This document shows, in pieces, positions 18,265-18,756 of a DNA stretch of 18,756 bases. Position 1 is the first letter of the stretch. Every line of letters begins with the position of its first letter. Made by a program: the position numbers and the translations under genes. The stretch is taken from positions 1-18,756 of the forward strand of contig DASQPA010000060.1 of NCBI GenBank assembly GCA_035644215.1, read 5' to 3'. A model generated the notes under the pieces. That model did no database searches and had not been told where the DNA came from. It saw only the letters and a program-made list of their open reading frames with translations. Origin of the DNA: DASQPA01 sp035644215. GTDB lineage: Bacteria > Acidobacteriota > Thermoanaerobaculia > Multivoradales > UBA5704.

Positions 18265-18295
18265 GGGTATACCCGCGCTAGAATGCCAAAGCGCG
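18265..18295 (+). promoter_or_regulatory. Candidate promoter and operator palindromes of the small antitoxin-like gene
   Basis: TAGAAT at 18279-18284 is a good -10 hexamer, predicting a start about 17 nt before ATG 18308; no convincing -35 is present. A perfect 10-bp palindrome GGGTATACCC (18265-18274) lies just upstream of it. A second inverted repeat, CGCGCT/AGCGCG (18274-18279 and 18290-18295), flanks the -10. Palindromes over the core promoter are what an autoregulating antitoxin would bind; that link is inference. Confidence 0.45.
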
Positions 18296-18307
18296 AACGT
18301 AGAGAGT

Positions 18308-18565
18308 ATGAAGAAGGGTAAGACCCCAGAACCCGCGGTTGCCGATGTCGGCGCGGACGACATCCTTCCCGAGTACGACTTCAGTCGTGCCCGCCCCAAC
18401 AAGTACGCCGCGCTGTACCAGAAAGGCAGTCTGACCGTCACGCTCGACCCCGAGGTTGCAAAGGTGTTCCCGAGCGCGGCCGACGTCAACGAAGCCCTAC
18501 GGTCGCTGGCGAAACTCCTCCAAGCGCAGCAGAGGCGCAGCGCGAAGAAGCCACGGCACGCATGA
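18308..18565 (+). CDS. Small conserved protein, putative orphan antitoxin-like (ribbon-helix-helix-like core)
   Basis: 85 aa. The centre, ILPEYDFSRARPNKYAALY (19-37) followed by GSLTVTLDPEVAKVFPSAADVNEALRSLA (40-68), matches a widespread family of short, usually unannotated proteins that resemble antitoxins: an EYDFS-x-RxxKYA box, a short beta strand, then a helix pair. The C-terminus is basic (QQRRSAKKPRHA). The frame is open upstream to 18158, but that part lies in DR1; ATG 18308 is chosen because the conserved core follows it directly and a candidate promoter lies between. The ribosome site is weak. There is no toxin gene next to it: DR1 lies upstream and DR2 begins at the last base of its TGA stop. 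Family recognition is from pattern memory and the role is inferred. Confidence 0.75.
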   Translation: MKKGKTPEPAVADVGADDILPEYDFSRARPNKYAALYQKGSLTVTLDPEVAKVFPSAADVNEALRSLAKLLQAQQRRSAKKPRHA

Positions 18566-18756
18566 CTGCCGCCCTCCCGAGAGAGCGAGGAGGGTGGATT
18601 CTATCCTCGATCTCCCTGTCGAGGTGGGGGCTTCCCGGTGGCACGCGGTGGCACGGGGTAGAGACGCCCAGCCGCTACCACCGGCCTTTCCTTGCCCTCG
18701 AACGCCAGGGCGTCTCCAGCGCCGCCGGGTCGGAAGCGTTCCCGGCCTGCGGAGAC
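18565..18756. repeat. Structured direct repeat copy 2 (DR2), at least 192 bp, cut by window end
   Basis: Same orientation as DR1, with period 524 bp. The first 80 bp are identical. DR2 then carries an extra 10 bp from a tandem duplication of CGGTGGCACG (near 18638-18657). The rest matches with four substitutions. It starts on the final base of the small gene's stop codon, and the window ends inside its distal inverted repeat. Confidence 0.9.

Noticed and set aside
18037..18489. 150-aa minus-strand frame across DR1 and the small gene
   Set aside because: It is antisense to the conserved small ORF and runs through the structured repeat; no ribosome site or family resemblance.
18041..18756. Integron attC sites or CRISPR repeats
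   Set aside because: The repeats are too long and too few for CRISPR. I found no RYYYAAC/GTTRRRY core pair as in attC, and no integrase or cas gene.

Overview
This is a GC-rich bacterial chromosomal segment dominated by housekeeping genes packed in tight, mostly minus-strand operons. The gene content (miaA-hfq, a lipid-phosphate synthase next to dnaE, a valS-birA-coaX cluster, a secreted proline/alanine-rich protein, a sulfatase-fold lipoprotein) and the codon bias look like an Acidobacteriota-type organism (Holophagae/Thermoanaerobaculia-like). That placement is inference from gene style only; no rRNA or lineage marker is present.

Region A (about 1-8642, minus strand, transcribed right to left): comEC, miaA, hfq, an uncharacterised helical-repeat lipoprotein gene, pgsA and dnaE (cut by the left window edge). 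Gaps are 36 nt or less, or the genes overlap, except for a 152-nt gap before dnaE that holds an array of CACGGAC repeats folding into a hairpin. Products cover DNA uptake, tRNA modification, the RNA chaperone Hfq, phospholipid synthesis and the replicative polymerase. DnaE keeps all nine PHP metal-ligand positions, so it may proofread through its PHP domain.

Region B (8643-12733): a divergent intergenic region drives comEC leftward and a sulfatase-fold lipoprotein rightward. That lipoprotein has Thr where a sulfatase has its formylglycine Cys/Ser. It converges, 4 nt apart, on a leftward set: an EcsC-family protein, a secreted proline-rich protein and a secreted GDSL/SGNH hydrolase.

Region C (12734-12963): an intergenic block with four alternating GTAGGGGC octamers and a perfect 30-bp inverted repeat. 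The last octamer supplies the stop codon of the adjacent gene.

Region D (12960-18008, minus): valS, birA, coaX and a conserved gene of unknown function, chained by an 8-nt gap and then two ATGA overlaps; an operon for valyl-tRNA charging, protein biotinylation and CoA synthesis.

Region E (18009-18756): the most unusual part. Two near-identical direct copies (182 and at least 192 bp) of a strongly structured repeat flank one small antitoxin-like ORF, giving a 524-bp unit that looks like part of a repeat-cassette array. The window ends inside the second copy. The ORF has its own candidate promoter overlapped by two palindromes, and no toxin partner is visible.
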